DNA of 14,551 nt from CAVZKK01 sp964573475 (lineage in GTDB: Archaea > Thermoproteota > Bathyarchaeia > Bathyarchaeales > Bathycorpusculaceae), in NCBI GenBank assembly GCA_964573475.1, contig CAZNJT010000039.1, positions 1 through 14,551 on the forward strand. The letters run 5' to 3'. The notes beneath the pieces were generated by a model. It made no database searches. It was not told the DNA's origin and was given only the letters and a program-made list of their open reading frames with translations. This document shows, in pieces, positions 14,398-14,551 of the stretch. The stretch's first letter is position 1, and every line of letters begins with the position of its first letter. The translations under genes and the position numbers were made by a program.

Positions 14398-14431
14398 GCG
14401 CTAAAGATTTAATAGTTAGCGCGCGCGCTAA
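14398..14431. repeat. GC-rich palindrome with an extra inverted arm downstream of the integrase remnant
   Basis: TTAGCGCGCGCGCTAA (14416-14431) is a perfect 16-bp palindrome. Its left arm also pairs with GCGCTAA at 14398-14404 across an 11-base AT-rich spacer, so three copies of the TTAGCGC/GCGCTAA motif lie in 34 bp. It could be an operator, a recombinase or attachment-site element, or a terminator-like structure, but no T run follows. The remaining bases to 14551 show no convincing gene. Confidence 0.5.
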
Positions 14432-14551
14432 ACTTGTTGGAAATAAAAGGTAGAATTTAACTTCTGAACTGTCAAGCTCTTCCTTTCTCTTCCTTACCGA
14501 AGTATGTTGTCCATTTAAGTTTACGGGCATCTCTTCCAAATTTTAAAGAAC

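Noticed and set aside
14336..14539. Minus-strand 67-residue frame at the window end
   Set aside because: It runs antisense through the palindrome and the end of the integrase remnant, and no domain or good SD supports it.

Overview
The window looks archaeal. The evidence is a tRNA with a bulge-helix-bulge type intron after position 37, a GPN-loop GTPase, a PAC2-family protein, a DUF4443 winged-helix protein, archaeal TATA-like boxes with at least one probable leaderless gene, and SD motifs of the GGTGA/GGAGG type. The AT-rich genes, the PflX-like/AmrS radical SAM pair and the exported beta-helix/dockerin protein would fit a Bathyarchaeia-like member of the Thermoproteota. That lineage is an inference from gene content. 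The sequence is a draft assembly: a 100-N gap lies inside one gene.

Layout. Bases 3-1437 (+) hold the end of a small basic protein with a PC4-like look, a two-helix membrane protein with an acidic N-terminus, and the DUF4443 regulator-like protein. Bases 1452-10060 (-) are a run of ten genes on one strand: GPN-loop GTPase (split by the artificial gap), exported transglutaminase-like protein, CinA N-domain protein, small zinc-ribbon protein, DUF1385 membrane protein, PflX-like radical SAM protein, AmmeMemoRadiSam radical SAM enzyme (AmrS-like), a ribbon-helix-helix-like hypothetical, a small two-helix membrane protein and a PAC2-family protein. Bases 10187-10290 (+) are an initiator tRNA-Met with a 25-nt intron. 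Downstream on + lie two large secreted proteins, an S8 subtilisin-like protease and a NosD-type beta-helix protein ending in a dockerin. The right edge carries a frameshifted remnant of an archaeal tyrosine integrase followed by a GC-rich palindrome, so a mobile element has probably decayed there.

How the genes work together. The minus-strand block mixes housekeeping functions (GTPase, proteasome-chaperone-like protein, nucleotide enzyme) with two radical SAM enzymes 23 bp apart that are probably cotranscribed. The protease and the beta-helix/dockerin protein share similar purine-rich leaders and are both exported, which suggests extracellular polymer degradation or surface display. I see no CRISPR array, insertion sequence or rRNA. 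No clearly new multi-gene system is evident. The observations most worth a second look are the unmerged 55-bp overlap around the gap, the intron-bearing initiator tRNA, a possible 41-residue gene antisense to the protease leader, and the integrase remnant with its palindrome.
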